Assembly (NCBI RefSeq): GCF_016082275.1
Contig: NZ_MOWM01000062.1
Location: 1-38,852 of the forward strand
Length of the DNA: 38,852 nt
Direction of reading: 5' to 3'
From: Variovorax sp. E3
Lineage (GTDB): Bacteria; Pseudomonadota; Gammaproteobacteria; Burkholderiales; Burkholderiaceae_C
Shown: positions 8,625 to 18,455 of the stretch, in pieces
How positions within the stretch are numbered: position 1 is the first letter of the stretch
Layout of the letters: each line of letters opens with the position of its first letter
Made by a program: the position numbers and the translations under genes
Notes under the pieces: generated by a model
Databases searched by the model: none
What the model was told of the DNA's origin: nothing
What the model saw: the letters and a program-made list of their open reading frames with translations, nothing else

Positions 8625-8861
8625 TCAGCCGCGCCAGTAGTTGTTCGCCACCGCAATGGTCGCAAACTCCAGCGCCACCACTTGCCCGACCTGGATCAGG
8701 TCCGACGCGCTGTTCGCATAAACGTCGCGCAGCTTGCCGCGCACCGCGTCGTCGGGCTGCGTGGCCCTGATGACCAGGCGGGCCATCTTGATGGCGAGAT
8801 GCCGGCCCTCCTCAGGCGTGGCGGTGATGAGCGAATTGCCGGGGACGAGTGTGATGTCCAT
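8625..8861 (-). CDS. Hexameric tyrosine-coordinated heme protein (HTHP)
   Basis: 78 residues from the ATG at 8861, picked because the upstream in-frame sequence is Arg-rich and unlike the family. The protein matches the HTHP family, described from Silicibacter pomeroyi, in its main blocks: SLITATPEEGRHLAIKMARL, ATQPDDAVRGKLRDVYANSA and VALEFATIAVANNYWRG. In that family a tyrosine ligates the heme iron, and the Tyr in RDVYANSA (about residue 46) fits. Reported activities are weak catalase and peroxidase; the physiological role is not settled. It is the last gene of the minus-strand run below tauE, 165 bases downstream of it, so it could be co-transcribed with the sulfoacetate genes or separate. 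Confidence 0.8.
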   Translation of the reverse strand: MDITLVPGNSLITATPEEGRHLAIKMARLVIRATQPDDAVRGKLRDVYANSASDLIQVGQVVALEFATIAVANNYWRG

Positions 8862-9026
8862 CGTGGGGTTCTTTCTGTTGTTCGAATGACTGCGTTCTCC
8901 GGGCAGGTGCGCCGCGGAGGCATCGAGCGTGCCACGACGCGGCCCCCGTTCGCGGAACCGCACGCGCTTCGCGGCCTGCCAATCGAGCAATCGTTCGCAA
9001 GAACCGCGCGCCAACAACCATACGAC

Positions 9027-9820
9027 TCAGCCGAGCAACCCGAGCACGGAGCGCACCACGCTCACCGTCGCCAGTGCAATCAGCAGATTCAGCACATGCT
9101 TCCTGAACTGCTCCGGCGACACGCCCTTGAACGAGCGTTGCCCGTACCAGATGCCCGCGAGCATCGCCGGTGCGAGCCACAGCGCCCACTTGAGCGTGTC
9201 GGGCCCCAGCAGGTTGCCCGACGCATGCACCGACGACGGCATCAACGCCGCGCAGGCCAGCGACACCACGTCGCTGAACAGCAGCAGCGCAATCAAGGTG
9301 GCGCGCAGCGTGGCCGGCGCCATCTTCGCGGTGCTCAGCAGCACGGCGATCGCAATGCCGCCGATGGCCGCCACGCCGTTGATGAAGCCCGACGCCAGCC
9401 CCGCCGACAGCCGCACGCCGCGCGTCGGCACCAGCGTGACGTGCGCGCCGCCGCGCAGCAGCAACGCGGCCGACATGAGCAGCGCACCGATCAGCAGCCG
9501 CAGCGGCGTCTCGGGCAGCCACGCGAGCAACGCCACGCCGACGGGAATGCAGATCAGGTTGCCCAGCATCAGCCAGCTGAGCCACGGCATGTCGATGTCG
9601 CGCGCAATGCCGCGCAGCTGGCTCAGGCTCGCGAGTACTTCCAGCATGAAGATCGCGGGCACCACCAGCGCGGGCGACACCACCAGCGACATGCCCGCCA
9701 CCGTGATGGCCGAGAAGCCGAAGCCGGCAAAGCCGCGCACGATGCCGGCCGCGAACACCACGCACAGGCTGTAGACCAGCGTGGCCGGTGCCAGCGGCGG
9801 CACCAGGAGTTCGGCCACGG

Positions 9821-9824
<4 letters not shown>
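9027..9824 (-). CDS. TauE/SafE-family membrane exporter, probable sulfite or organosulfonate carrier
   Basis: 265 residues, strongly hydrophobic, with about 8 predicted membrane segments and the TauE/SafE opening AAGIVRGFAGFGFSAITVAG, repeated in weaker form near the middle (SAGLASGFINGVAAIGGIA). The family (PF01925) includes exporters proposed to remove sulfite made during taurine and sulfoacetate degradation in Cupriavidus. Its ATG overlaps the stop of the CoA ligase gene by 4 bases (ATGA), so the two are translationally coupled. Given that Xsc and SuyAB both release sulfite, sulfite export is the natural reading; export of sulfoacetate or a role in uptake cannot be excluded. Confidence 0.7.
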
Positions 9825-11341
<1,517 letters not shown>

Positions 11342-11346
11342 GGCGC

Positions 11347-12780
11347 TCACTTCCCGCCGTGCGCGGCGAAGAAGGCGCCGAAGATGTCTTCCTCGCTGGG
11401 CACCGTTTCCGGAATCGGCCGCGACACGCGCGTGATGTTCAGGTAGTGGCGGTAGTTCATGTTGTCCGAGAAGTTGTTCTTGCCCCAGGTGCCGCAACCC
11501 ATCGACAGCGAGAACGGCAACCCGTTGTCGAAGCTGCCGCCGGTGGCGATGCAGTGCGCCTGGTCGACGATGACGCGCGACACCGGCAGCGTGAGGCCCA
11601 GCGTCAGCGCGCGCTCGGGCACCGCGCTGTGCAGGCCGACCGAGTGGCCCGCGCCTTCGAAGGCGTAGATGCGCTCGACCGTGGCGGCGGCCTCGTCGAA
11701 GTCGCGCGCGGCGTACACCGCGAGCACCGGGCTCAGCTTCTCGCCCGAGAACGGGTGTTCGTGGCCCACGCCGTCTTCCGCGACCATGAGGATGCGCGGA
11801 TCGGCCTCGGCGATGGCCTGCCATGCTGCGCGGTTGGCGCCGTCCACCTCGGCGGCGCGCTCGGCAATCGTGCGCGCCGACTGGCCGATGACCGCGGGCG
11901 AGAGCTTGCCGCCGGGCCACATCAGCGCCTGCAGCGTGGCCTTCTGCGCGGCCGCGAGCATCACGGCGCCACGGTCCTTCAAGGCAGACAGCATCTGCGC
12001 GCGCACCGCATCGACGATGAGCAGGCTGTTCTCCGACGAGCAACTGGTCGCGTTGTCGAAGGTCTTGGAACGCACGATGCGGTCGGCCGCCGCCTGCACG
12101 TCGGCCGTCTCGTCGACGATGCCCGCCACGTTGCCCGCGCCCACCCCGAAAGCCGGCGTGCCGCTGGCATAGGCCGCGCGCACGTTGGCCTGCGAGCCGG
12201 TGGCCACCACCAGGTCGCACAGGCGCATCAGCTCGGCGGTCGATGCCTTGGTGATCGGTTGCGGCAGCAACTGCACCAGGTCGCGCGGCGCGCCGATGCG
12301 GTCGAACTGCTGGTGGATGAACGCGATGAGCCGCGCCGCCGTCGACCAGCCCTTGGGCGAGGGCGCGACGATGACCGCGTTGCGCCCCTTCAGCGCATTG
12401 ATGATCTTGTTGGCCGGCGTGGCGCCCGGGTTGGTCGAGGGCGTGACGGCGCACACCACGCCCACGGGCCGCGCGATCTCGACGATGCCGCGCGCCGGAT
12501 CTTGTGCGATCACGCCGACCGAGCGCGCGCCGTGCAGGTCGCGCAGCAGGCCGAAGGTCTTGCGGTGGTTCTTGCGCACCTTGTCCTCGACGTTGCCCAC
12601 GCCGGTGTCGGCCACGGCCAGCTCGGCCAGTTCGCGGTTGCGCGCGGGCTCGATGATGGCCCAGCCCGCCGCGACCACGGCGGTGTCGACCTGGGCCTGC
12701 GTCCAGGTTTCGTAGATGCGCTGCGCGGCGCGCGCGCGCGCCACCAGTTGGGCAATGGGGGAGTCGTTCGGTTGTTCCAT
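11347..12780 (-). CDS. sauS: Acylating aldehyde dehydrogenase, candidate sulfoacetaldehyde dehydrogenase
   Basis: 477 residues, intact. It is of the CoA-acylating type (EutE/AdhE-N/SauS): GVVCAVTPSTNPGATPANKI at about 107-126, GNAV-type cofactor loop GRNAVIVAPSPKG, VVATGSQANVRAAY, and the catalytic Cys at about 247 in DNATSCSSENSLLIV. No Glu general base of hydrolytic ALDHs is expected in this class. SauS of C. necator reduces sulfoacetyl-CoA with NADPH to sulfoacetaldehyde. The gene sits between a Bug receptor (19 bases upstream) and the AMP-forming ligase (5 bases downstream), and the product would feed Xsc. Acetaldehyde or propionaldehyde dehydrogenase is the alternative, but there is no microcompartment or alcohol dehydrogenase context. 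Confidence 0.65.
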   Translation of the reverse strand: MEQPNDSPIAQLVARARAAQRIYETWTQAQVDTAVVAAGWAIIEPARNRELAELAVADTGVGNVEDKVRKNHRKTFGLLRDLHGARSVGVIAQDPARGIVEIARPVGVVCAVTPSTNPGATPANKIINALKGRNAVIVAPSPKGWSTAARLIAFIHQQFDRIGAPRDLVQLLPQPITKASTAELMRLCDLVVATGSQANVRAAYASGTPAFGVGAGNVAGIVDETADVQAAADRIVRSKTFDNATSCSSENSLLIVDAVRAQMLSALKDRGAVMLAAAQKATLQALMWPGGKLSPAVIGQSARTIAERAAEVDGANRAAWQAIAEADPRILMVAEDGVGHEHPFSGEKLSPVLAVYAARDFDEAAATVERIYAFEGAGHSVGLHSAVPERALTLGLTLPVSRVIVDQAHCIATGGSFDNGLPFSLSMGCGTWGKNNFSDNMNYRHYLNITRVSRPIPETVPSEEDIFGAFFAAHGGK

Positions 12781-12799
12781 GGGGTTGCTGTGTTGTCGG

Positions 12800-13788
12800 T
12801 CAATCGACCTTGATGCTGGCCTCTTTGGCCAGCTTTTGCCAGCGCGCGAGTTCGGTCGCCACGACCTTGCCGAGTTGCTCGGGCGTGCCGCCCACGCCTT
12901 CGCTGCCTTGCGCCAGCAGCTTGTCGCGAATCTCGGGCTCCTTCACCACCGTGTTGATCACGCGGTTGAGCTTGTCGATGGCGGGTTGCGGCGTCTTCGC
13001 GGGCACGAACACGGCGTACCACGAGTCGACGTCGAAGTCGGCAATGCCGGCCTCCTGCATCGTGGGCACGTCGGGGAAGGCGGCGCTGCGCTTGGTGGTC
13101 GACACCGCGAGCGCCTTGAGCTTGCCGGCCTTCACGAACTGCGCAGCAGCCGGAATCGACACCCACAGCAGCGGCACCTGCCCGCCCATCACGTCGGTCA
13201 CGGCCGGGCCGCCGCCCCGGTAGGGATGTGCGTCATCTGCGTGCCGGTGCGCAGCTTCAGCAGCTCGCCGGCCAGGTGCCCCGGCGAGCCGTTGCCCACC
13301 GACGCGAAAGAAATGCTGTCGGGCTTGGCCTTGGCCATCGCGACCAGTTCGGCCACCGTGTTGGCGGGAAAGTGCGTGTTGGCCACCAGGATCTGCGGCA
13401 GCGAGGCGACCATGCCGACCGGCGCGAAGTCTTTCGCGGTGTCGAAGCCCAGCTTCGGGTAGATGGCCGGGTTGATGGTGTGCGACGACAGCGTGAACAG
13501 CACCGTGTAGCCGTCGGGCGCCGACTTGGCCACCACCTCGGTGCCGATGGAGCCGGCCGCGCCGCCGCGGTTGTCGATCAGCACCTGCTGGCCCAGGAGC
13601 GAGGAGAAGCGCTCCTGCACGATGCGCGCGATCACGTCGGTGCCGCCGCCGGGCGGGTAGGGCACGACCAGCCGGATCGGCTTGTTCGGGTAGTCGCCGC
13701 CGTTCTGTGCCAGCGCGGCAAAAGGGGCCGACAACGCGGCGGCGGCCAGCAGCCCCGCGCGCAGCCAGGGGGCGAAGAACAGGTTCAT
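12800..13788 (-). CDS. Bug/TctC-type periplasmic solute-binding protein (frameshifted)
   Basis: About 329 residues when read through one lost C at 13223-13225: the frame expected at HIPYRGGGPAVTDVM needs CCCC where CCC is read on the minus strand. Signal peptide MNLFFAPWLRAGLLAAAALS ... ALAQ, then KPIRLVVPYPPGGGTDVIAR, the signature of Bug proteins, VLIDNRGGAAGSIG, and the late ADVPTM-type block FPDVPTMQEAGI. These are periplasmic receptors of tripartite tricarboxylate transporters, but no TctA/TctB membrane genes lie in the window. The start overlaps the stop of the upstream IclR by 4 bases, with AAGGAG just before. A role in binding sulfoacetate or a related sulfonate follows from position only. 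Confidence 0.75.
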
Positions 13789-14582
13789 TCAAGTCTCCTT
13801 CTCTTTGTGGTGTTCATGGGCGCGGTGGCGCTTGCGCGGTAGCCGAGCGTGATGCTCGCGTCGCGCGCGCAGGCCGTGATGCGGTCGGCGAGTTCGCGTG
13901 CCTGCGTGCGCGCGAAGCGGATCGAAGGCACGCTCATGCCGACGGCCGCGACCGCCTCGCCGCGTGCGTTGAACACCGGCACGCCCAGGCCGCAGACGCC
14001 CAGGCGCCATTCCTCGCGGTTCTCGGCGTAGCCGCGCGCGCGTGTGCGCTCCAGCTCCGAGAAGAGGGCGTCGAACTCGGTGATGCTGTTCCTGGTGTGG
14101 GCCGCCAGCGTGCCCAGGCGCTGGCGCAGCGCGGGCACGTCGAGCGATGTCGCAGCGAGCAGGGCCTTGCCCGAGGCCACGCAGTACGCCGCCGCCCGGC
14201 CGCCGACGCGCGAGTAGGCGGCCACGGGCAGGGGGCTGTCGAACTTGTCGAGGTAGACGATCTCGGCGCCGTCGAGCACCGCCAGGTGGATGGTCTCGCC
14301 CGTGGCCTGGGCCAGCGCCGCCAGGTGCGGGCGCAGCAGCGCGCCCACGTCGGCCGCCTCGCCCACCAGCGCGCCGAGTTCGAACAGGCGCAGGCTCGGC
14401 CGGTAGGCGCTGGTGGCCGGGTCTTGCACGGCCCAGCCGCACTCGACCAGCGTCTGCAGCGTGCGGTGCGCGTTGCTGCGCGCCATGCCGAACGCCTGCG
14501 CCAGGTCGGTGACGCGGCAGTCGCGCTGCTGGCGCGCCATCCACTCGATGGCGGCCAGACCCTTGGCAAGCGTTGAATCCAT
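13785..14582 (-). CDS. sauR: IclR-family regulator of the sulfoacetate-type operon
   Basis: 265 residues from the ATG at 14582, preferred over an upstream TTG because AGGAAG precedes it. HTH at about residues 8-60 (LAKGLAAIEWMARQQRDCRV, FGMARSNAHRTLQTLVECGW) and an effector domain with TIHLAVLDGAEIVYLDKF and YCVASGKALLAA. It belongs to a different IclR branch from the two other IclR proteins here. It is the first gene of the run IclR-Bug-SauS-SauT-TauE on the same strand, all closely spaced or overlapping, and a palindrome lies directly upstream, so autoregulation together with the operon is likely. In C. necator sauR is divergent from sauSTU, whereas here it leads the operon; the symbol is by analogy. 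Confidence 0.6.
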   Translation of the reverse strand: MDSTLAKGLAAIEWMARQQRDCRVTDLAQAFGMARSNAHRTLQTLVECGWAVQDPATSAYRPSLRLFELGALVGEAADVGALLRPHLAALAQATGETIHLAVLDGAEIVYLDKFDSPLPVAAYSRVGGRAAAYCVASGKALLAATSLDVPALRQRLGTLAAHTRNSITEFDALFSELERTRARGYAENREEWRLGVCGLGVPVFNARGEAVAAVGMSVPSIRFARTQARELADRITACARDASITLGYRASATAPMNTTKRRRLE

Positions 14583-14596
14583 GAGACTTCCTGGTT

Positions 14597-14613
14597 GTTC
14601 CAAATATTGGAAC
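14597..14613. promoter_or_regulatory. Palindromic operator upstream of the sauR-like gene
   Basis: GTTCCAAATATTGGAAC has 7-base arms (GTTCCAA/TTGGAAC) around ATA and lies 14 bases before the sauR-like ATG. It is the outward-facing arrangement of the GGAAC half-site found at the other two IclR loci, as expected for a regulator of a different branch. It probably mediates repression of the operon and of the regulator itself. Confidence 0.6.
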
Positions 14614-14694
14614 GTCGTTCTCGGATGTGAAACGCAATGTAAGAACCCTGGGTGCCCTTTGTCAATCAGGGACTTGGATGTAATCCGAAACGCT

Positions 14695-16437
14695 TCAGCG
14701 GCGGTGCCGCCCCGCCATCAGGTCGATCACCTCGCGAAAGATGGCGTTGCCGCTCGACGTGGCCAGGTCGAGCACATGGCTGCGGCTGTAGTAGGGGCTC
14801 AGGTCCAGGCCCACGCCGATGCCCGCGATGGCGATGTCGCCGCGCTGCTCCTGGCGCGCGACCACGTCGCGCAGGTGGTGGTCCAGGTAGTGCGCGTCGT
14901 TGGCCAGGTGCGTGGCGCTGTCCATCGGCGAGCCGTCCGAAATGACCAGCAGCAGCTTGCGCGCCTCGCCGCGCTGGCGCAGCCGCGCGCAGGCCCAGTC
15001 GAGCGCCTCGCCGTCGATGCCTTCGCGGAACAGGTCGGCCTTCAGCAGCGCGGCCATGGCCGGGCGCGCGCGGCGCCACGGTGTGCCCGCGCTCTTGAAG
15101 ACGAGGTGGCTGCGCTCGTTGAGGCGGCCGGGGTGGGGCGGGCGGCCCGCGCGCACCCATTCGCGCTGCGGTCGCCCGCCGTTCCATGCGCCGGTGGTGA
15201 AGCCCAGCACCTCGCTGGTCACGCCGGCCTGCTCGAGCGCGCGCGCGAACACGTCGACCATCATCGCGACCGATTCGGCGTGCTCCTTCATCGAGCCCGA
15301 GCAGTCGATCAAGAACGTGACCATGCAATCGGCCAGCGGCTCCATGCGTTCGGTGCGGAACAGCCGCCGCTCGGTGGGCGAGGCCACGAGCTGCGCGAGC
15401 CGGCGGCCGTCGATGTGGCCTTCTTCCTGGCCGCCGTCCCAGCCGTCGCGCGCGGGCTCGGCCAGCAGGGCGCGCAGCTCGCGCGCCAGGCGGGCGATGT
15501 TCACGCCCTGCGCGGCAATGCGGCGGTCGAGCTTTTCGCGGTGGCCGGCGAGCACTTCCTTGCGCGCGAGCGTGGCGGCGGCGTGCTCGCGGTCGTAGGC
15601 CGTGGTGAAGACGCGGTAGGCGCCACCCGCGCCTTCGAGCACCGCGCTGCGGCCCGACTCGGCGGTGGTGAAGCGCTCGACGATCTCCTGGTCCATGTCG
15701 GCGACGAGGCTGAACACGCTGCGCTTGTCGTCCACGTGCGGGTCGCGCGCGGCGCTGCCGCCTTCTTCGCCGGCCTCGTGCAGCATCGCGGCGACGGTGC
15801 GCGCAATGGCCAGCGCATGCACGGCATACGCGGCCTGGTCGGCGCGGTCGCGGCGCAGGCCCGCGAGTGCATGGCCGATGAGCGGCGCGAGCGCGAAGCG
15901 CGTGGCCTCGAGCATGTCTTCGGTTTCTTCCACCACCTGCTGGCCGCTCACGCGGGCGCGGCAGATCTGCGCCACGGCATAGAGCAGCAGGCCGCGCGCG
16001 GTGTCGGTCAGGCCGGAGTGGTGGAAGGCGAGCGACCACTGTTCATGCCGGTGCCGCAGGTTGCGGCGCATGCCCACCATCGTTTCGGGCGCCATGGCCT
16101 CGGCGCGGAACTGCTCGAGCATTTCGAACAGCATGCGTTCGACGGGCTCCTGCGGCCGAAGGCTTTCATGCAGCGCCGCATCCGATGCGGTGAGCCGCAG
16201 CGCCAGCCCGTCGGCCACGCCGCGGAACGACGCGAAGTCATCGGTGTCGGGCGAGGGATGCAGGTGCGGCGCGAACCACGGCAGCGCGACGCGGCCGCGA
16301 TGCAGCCGGCGCCCGCGAAAGTGCAGGTCGCGCTCGCCGCTGAAGGCGCGCACCACGCCCGCGCACAGCTCGGCCACCTGCTCCTCCTGCCGCACCTTGC
16401 GCTGCATGGCGCTGGCGGTGGCAGGCGCGTCGGTCAT
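14695..16437 (-). CDS. CobT-like VWA-domain protein
   Basis: 580 residues, intact. The N-terminal two thirds resemble the CobT subunit of aerobic cobaltochelatase (helical region with RPQEPVERMLFEMLEQFRAE and a later acidic stretch). The C-terminal VWA domain has the metal-site motif FLIDCSGSMKEHAES (DxSGS, about residues 378-382), GFTTGAWNGGRPQREW, and LLLVISDGSPMDSA. Its ATG overlaps the stop of the CobS-like ATPase by 4 bases. CobT works with CobS and CobN to insert cobalt into hydrogenobyrinic acid diamide, but CobN and other cobalamin genes are absent from the window, and the pair sits between the xsc regulator and the sulfoacetate operon. By analogy with NorQ/NorD, CoxD/CoxE and CbbQ/CbbO, a maturation or reactivation role for a local enzyme is possible (inference). 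Confidence 0.8.
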   Translation of the reverse strand: MTDAPATASAMQRKVRQEEQVAELCAGVVRAFSGERDLHFRGRRLHRGRVALPWFAPHLHPSPDTDDFASFRGVADGLALRLTASDAALHESLRPQEPVERMLFEMLEQFRAEAMAPETMVGMRRNLRHRHEQWSLAFHHSGLTDTARGLLLYAVAQICRARVSGQQVVEETEDMLEATRFALAPLIGHALAGLRRDRADQAAYAVHALAIARTVAAMLHEAGEEGGSAARDPHVDDKRSVFSLVADMDQEIVERFTTAESGRSAVLEGAGGAYRVFTTAYDREHAAATLARKEVLAGHREKLDRRIAAQGVNIARLARELRALLAEPARDGWDGGQEEGHIDGRRLAQLVASPTERRLFRTERMEPLADCMVTFLIDCSGSMKEHAESVAMMVDVFARALEQAGVTSEVLGFTTGAWNGGRPQREWVRAGRPPHPGRLNERSHLVFKSAGTPWRRARPAMAALLKADLFREGIDGEALDWACARLRQRGEARKLLLVISDGSPMDSATHLANDAHYLDHHLRDVVARQEQRGDIAIAGIGVGLDLSPYYSRSHVLDLATSSGNAIFREVIDLMAGRHRR

Positions 16438-17420
16438 TCGCGCGGGCCCGGCGACGTGCGCTGGTGCGACTCTTCGAGCTCGCGGTCGAAGCAGCGCTGG
16501 AAGTACTCTGCCACCAGCGGGCGTTCGGCGTCGTCGCACTTGTTGACGAAGGACAGGCGAAACGCCAGTGCCGGGTCCTTGAAGATCTCGACGTTCTCGG
16601 CCCAGGTGATGACGGTGCGCGGCGACATCAGCGTCGACAGGTCGCCGGCGGCGAAGCCCTTGCGCGTGAGGTCGGCCACGGCCACCATCGACGCGACCAG
16701 CTTCGTGCCGGCCTCGTCGGCCAGCGACGGCACGCGCGCCTGCACGATCGCGATCTCTTCCGCGGCCGGCAGGTAGTTGAGCGAAGCGACGATGTTCCAG
16801 CGGTCGATCTGCGCATGGTTGAGCCGCTGCGCGCCGTGGTACAGCCCGTTGAGGTTGCCCAGGCCCACGGTGTTGGCGGTGGCGAACAGGCGGAAGAACG
16901 GGTGCGGCCGCAGCACCTTGTTCTGGTCCATCAGCGTGAACTTGCCGTCGCGCTCCAGGATGCGCTGGATCACGAACATCACGTCGGGCCGGCCTGCGTC
17001 GTACTCGTCGAAGATCAGCGCCACGGGGCGTTGCAGCGCCCAGGGCACGATGCCTTCCTGGAACTCGGTGACCTGCTTGCCGTCGCGCAGCACCACCGCG
17101 TCCTTGCCCACGAGGTCGAGCCGGCTGATGTGGCCGTCCAGGTTCAGGCGCACGCAGGGCCAGTTCAGCCGCGCCGCCACCTGCTCGATGTGCGTCGACT
17201 TGCCGGTGCCGTGCAGCCCCTGCACCATCACGCGCCGGTCGCGCGTGAAGCCCGCGAGGATGGCGAGCGTGACGTCGGGGTTGAAGCGGTACACCGCATC
17301 GACCTCGGGCACATGGTCGTCGCGTTCGGTGAAGGCGGGCACGCGCAGGTCGGTGTCGATGCCGAACACCTCGCGCACGCTGAGCATCCGGTCGGGGCGA
17401 AGGTCGGCGGTGTCGGTCAC
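16434..17420 (-). CDS. CobS-like AAA+ (MoxR-type) ATPase
   Basis: 328 residues starting at a GTG with AGGAAAG upstream; length matches CobS. Walker A is GLHGTGKSTHIEQVAARLNW (about 68-75 for the loop), Walker B VALIFDEYDAGRPDVMF (about 133-140), sensor 1 RLFATANTVGLG, and DRWNIVASLNYLP follows. All are near-identical in style to CobS cobaltochelatase subunits. It is 30 bases downstream of the IclR stop and overlaps the CobT-like gene, so IclR, CobS and CobT probably form an operon divergent from xsc. The hexameric ATPase would act on the VWA partner. Whether the client is a cobalt chelatase elsewhere in the genome or a sulfonate enzyme is open. Confidence 0.85.
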   Translation of the reverse strand: MTDTADLRPDRMLSVREVFGIDTDLRVPAFTERDDHVPEVDAVYRFNPDVTLAILAGFTRDRRVMVQGLHGTGKSTHIEQVAARLNWPCVRLNLDGHISRLDLVGKDAVVLRDGKQVTEFQEGIVPWALQRPVALIFDEYDAGRPDVMFVIQRILERDGKFTLMDQNKVLRPHPFFRLFATANTVGLGNLNGLYHGAQRLNHAQIDRWNIVASLNYLPAAEEIAIVQARVPSLADEAGTKLVASMVAVADLTRKGFAAGDLSTLMSPRTVITWAENVEIFKDPALAFRLSFVNKCDDAERPLVAEYFQRCFDRELEESHQRTSPGPRE

Positions 17421-17450
17421 GGTGGGCTTTCCTGAAAGAAGGAGAAGGGG

Positions 17451-18281
17451 TCAGGCTTGCGCGCGGTCGGAGGCCGCGGCGGCGTCGATGCGGCTCAGCG
17501 CCTGCGCGGCGCGTTGCAGCGCGGGCAGCAGCGCCTTCGCCTTGGCGGCGTCGAGCCGCATCACGGGCGCCTGCACGGCAATGCACAGGTTGGAGGGCGC
17601 GTCGTCGTTCGAAGGCACCAGCGTGGCGATGCACAGCAGGCCCGGCAAGAACTCTTCGTGGTCGATGGCGTAGCCGTCCTTGCGCACGCGCTGCACTTCT
17701 TTTTCGAGCACGTCGCTCGGTGAGCGTGCGGGCCGTGTAGGCCTCCAGCGGCGCGTTCGACAACAGGCGGCGGCGCTGCGCCGCGCTCATCTGCGAGAGA
17801 AAGATCTTGCCGCTGGCCGAGCAGTGCACCGGCACGCGCGAGCCCGAGTGCAGGTAGAAGCGCAGCGGCGCGGCGGTCTCCACGCGGTCGAGGTACACCA
17901 CCTCGCTGCCCGACAGCGCCGTGAGGTTGCAGCTCTCGCCGATCTCCTCGACCAGCTGGCGCAGCACCGTGTGGCGCGCGCCGTGCAGGCTGTCGTTGAG
18001 CAGCAGGTTCTCGGCCAGGCGCCGCAGCCGCGTGCCGATGCCGTAGTGCCGGCCGTCGCCTTCGCGCTGCAGCAGGCCCGCGCCTTCGAGCTGCTGCAGC
18101 ATGCGGTGCAGCGTGGGCTTGGGCAGGCCGGTTTCCTCGACCAGCCCTTGCAGCGAATAGCGCTGGTCTTTCGCGGCCATGACCTCGAGCAGCGCGAACA
18201 GGCGCAGGGTGGGCGAGTCCGCGCTGGCGCCCGTGGCTCCTGCGGCGGCGCGTCGGGGATGTGCCCTTTGACGATCTTCAT
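17451..18281 (-). CDS. IclR-family regulator divergent from xsc (two frameshifts)
   Basis: About 276 residues when repaired. The start MKIVKGHIPDAPPQE is followed by a break at 18236-18239 (one lost G) that leads into the HTH frame: SPTLRLFALLEVMAAKDQRY, LVEETGLPKPTLHRMLQQLE, then GESCNLTALSGSEVVYLDRV and HCSASGKIFLSQM. A second break near 17727 (one inserted or two lost bases, after EAYTARTLTE) leads to the last part, EKEVQRVRKDGYAIDHEEFL. It is a paralog of the IclR at 5021-5839. The 174-base gap to xsc holds two palindromes and a good sigma-70 promoter, so it very likely controls xsc-ackA and its own operon with cobS/cobT-like genes. Effector unknown; sulfoacetaldehyde or an upstream sulfonate would be logical. 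Confidence 0.65.
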
Positions 18282-18300
18282 GGGGCCGGATGATAGTCTT

Positions 18301-18339
18301 TTTACAAAAAACAAGACAATACGTTCCGTTTTTTGTAAA
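18301..18339. promoter_or_regulatory. Long inverted repeat in the IclR-xsc gap
   Basis: TTTACAAAAAAC (18301-18312) and GTTTTTTGTAAA (18328-18339) are perfect 12-base inverted arms around a 15-base spacer. The centre lies about 59 bases before the predicted xsc transcription start and 39 bases before the divergent IclR start codon. The position suits an activator site for xsc and a repressor site for the IclR gene. Confidence 0.6.
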
Positions 18340-18343
18340 TTGT

Positions 18344-18372
18344 TTGACGCCGCGCCGATGCCGTCCTATATT
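18344..18372 (+). promoter_or_regulatory. Predicted sigma-70 promoter of xsc-ackA
   Basis: TTGACG (18344-18349) and TATATT (18367-18372) are separated by exactly 17 bases, the best promoter-like sequence I see in this GC-rich window. Transcription would start near 18379, just before the palindrome at 18389-18405. Confidence 0.65.
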
Positions 18373-18388
18373 CCGCCGAAATGATTTC

Positions 18389-18405
18389 CGGAACAAGTTG
18401 TTCCG
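18389..18405. promoter_or_regulatory. Perfect operator palindrome CGGAACAAGTTGTTCCG
   Basis: Eight-base arms (CGGAACAA/TTGTTCCG) around one G, about 10 to 26 bases downstream of the predicted xsc transcription start and 50 bases before its ATG. The core is GGAAC-N5-GTTCC, the same as at 4987-5001. Position fits repression by blocking early transcription. Confidence 0.65.
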
Positions 18406-18455
18406 ACTTTTAGAGCGCAAGCCACCGCCCTTCATCCTTTCAGGAGACGCCTTCC

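Noticed and set aside
14695..17420. Cobalamin biosynthesis locus
   Set aside because: No cobN or other cob gene is visible, and the neighbours are sulfonate genes.
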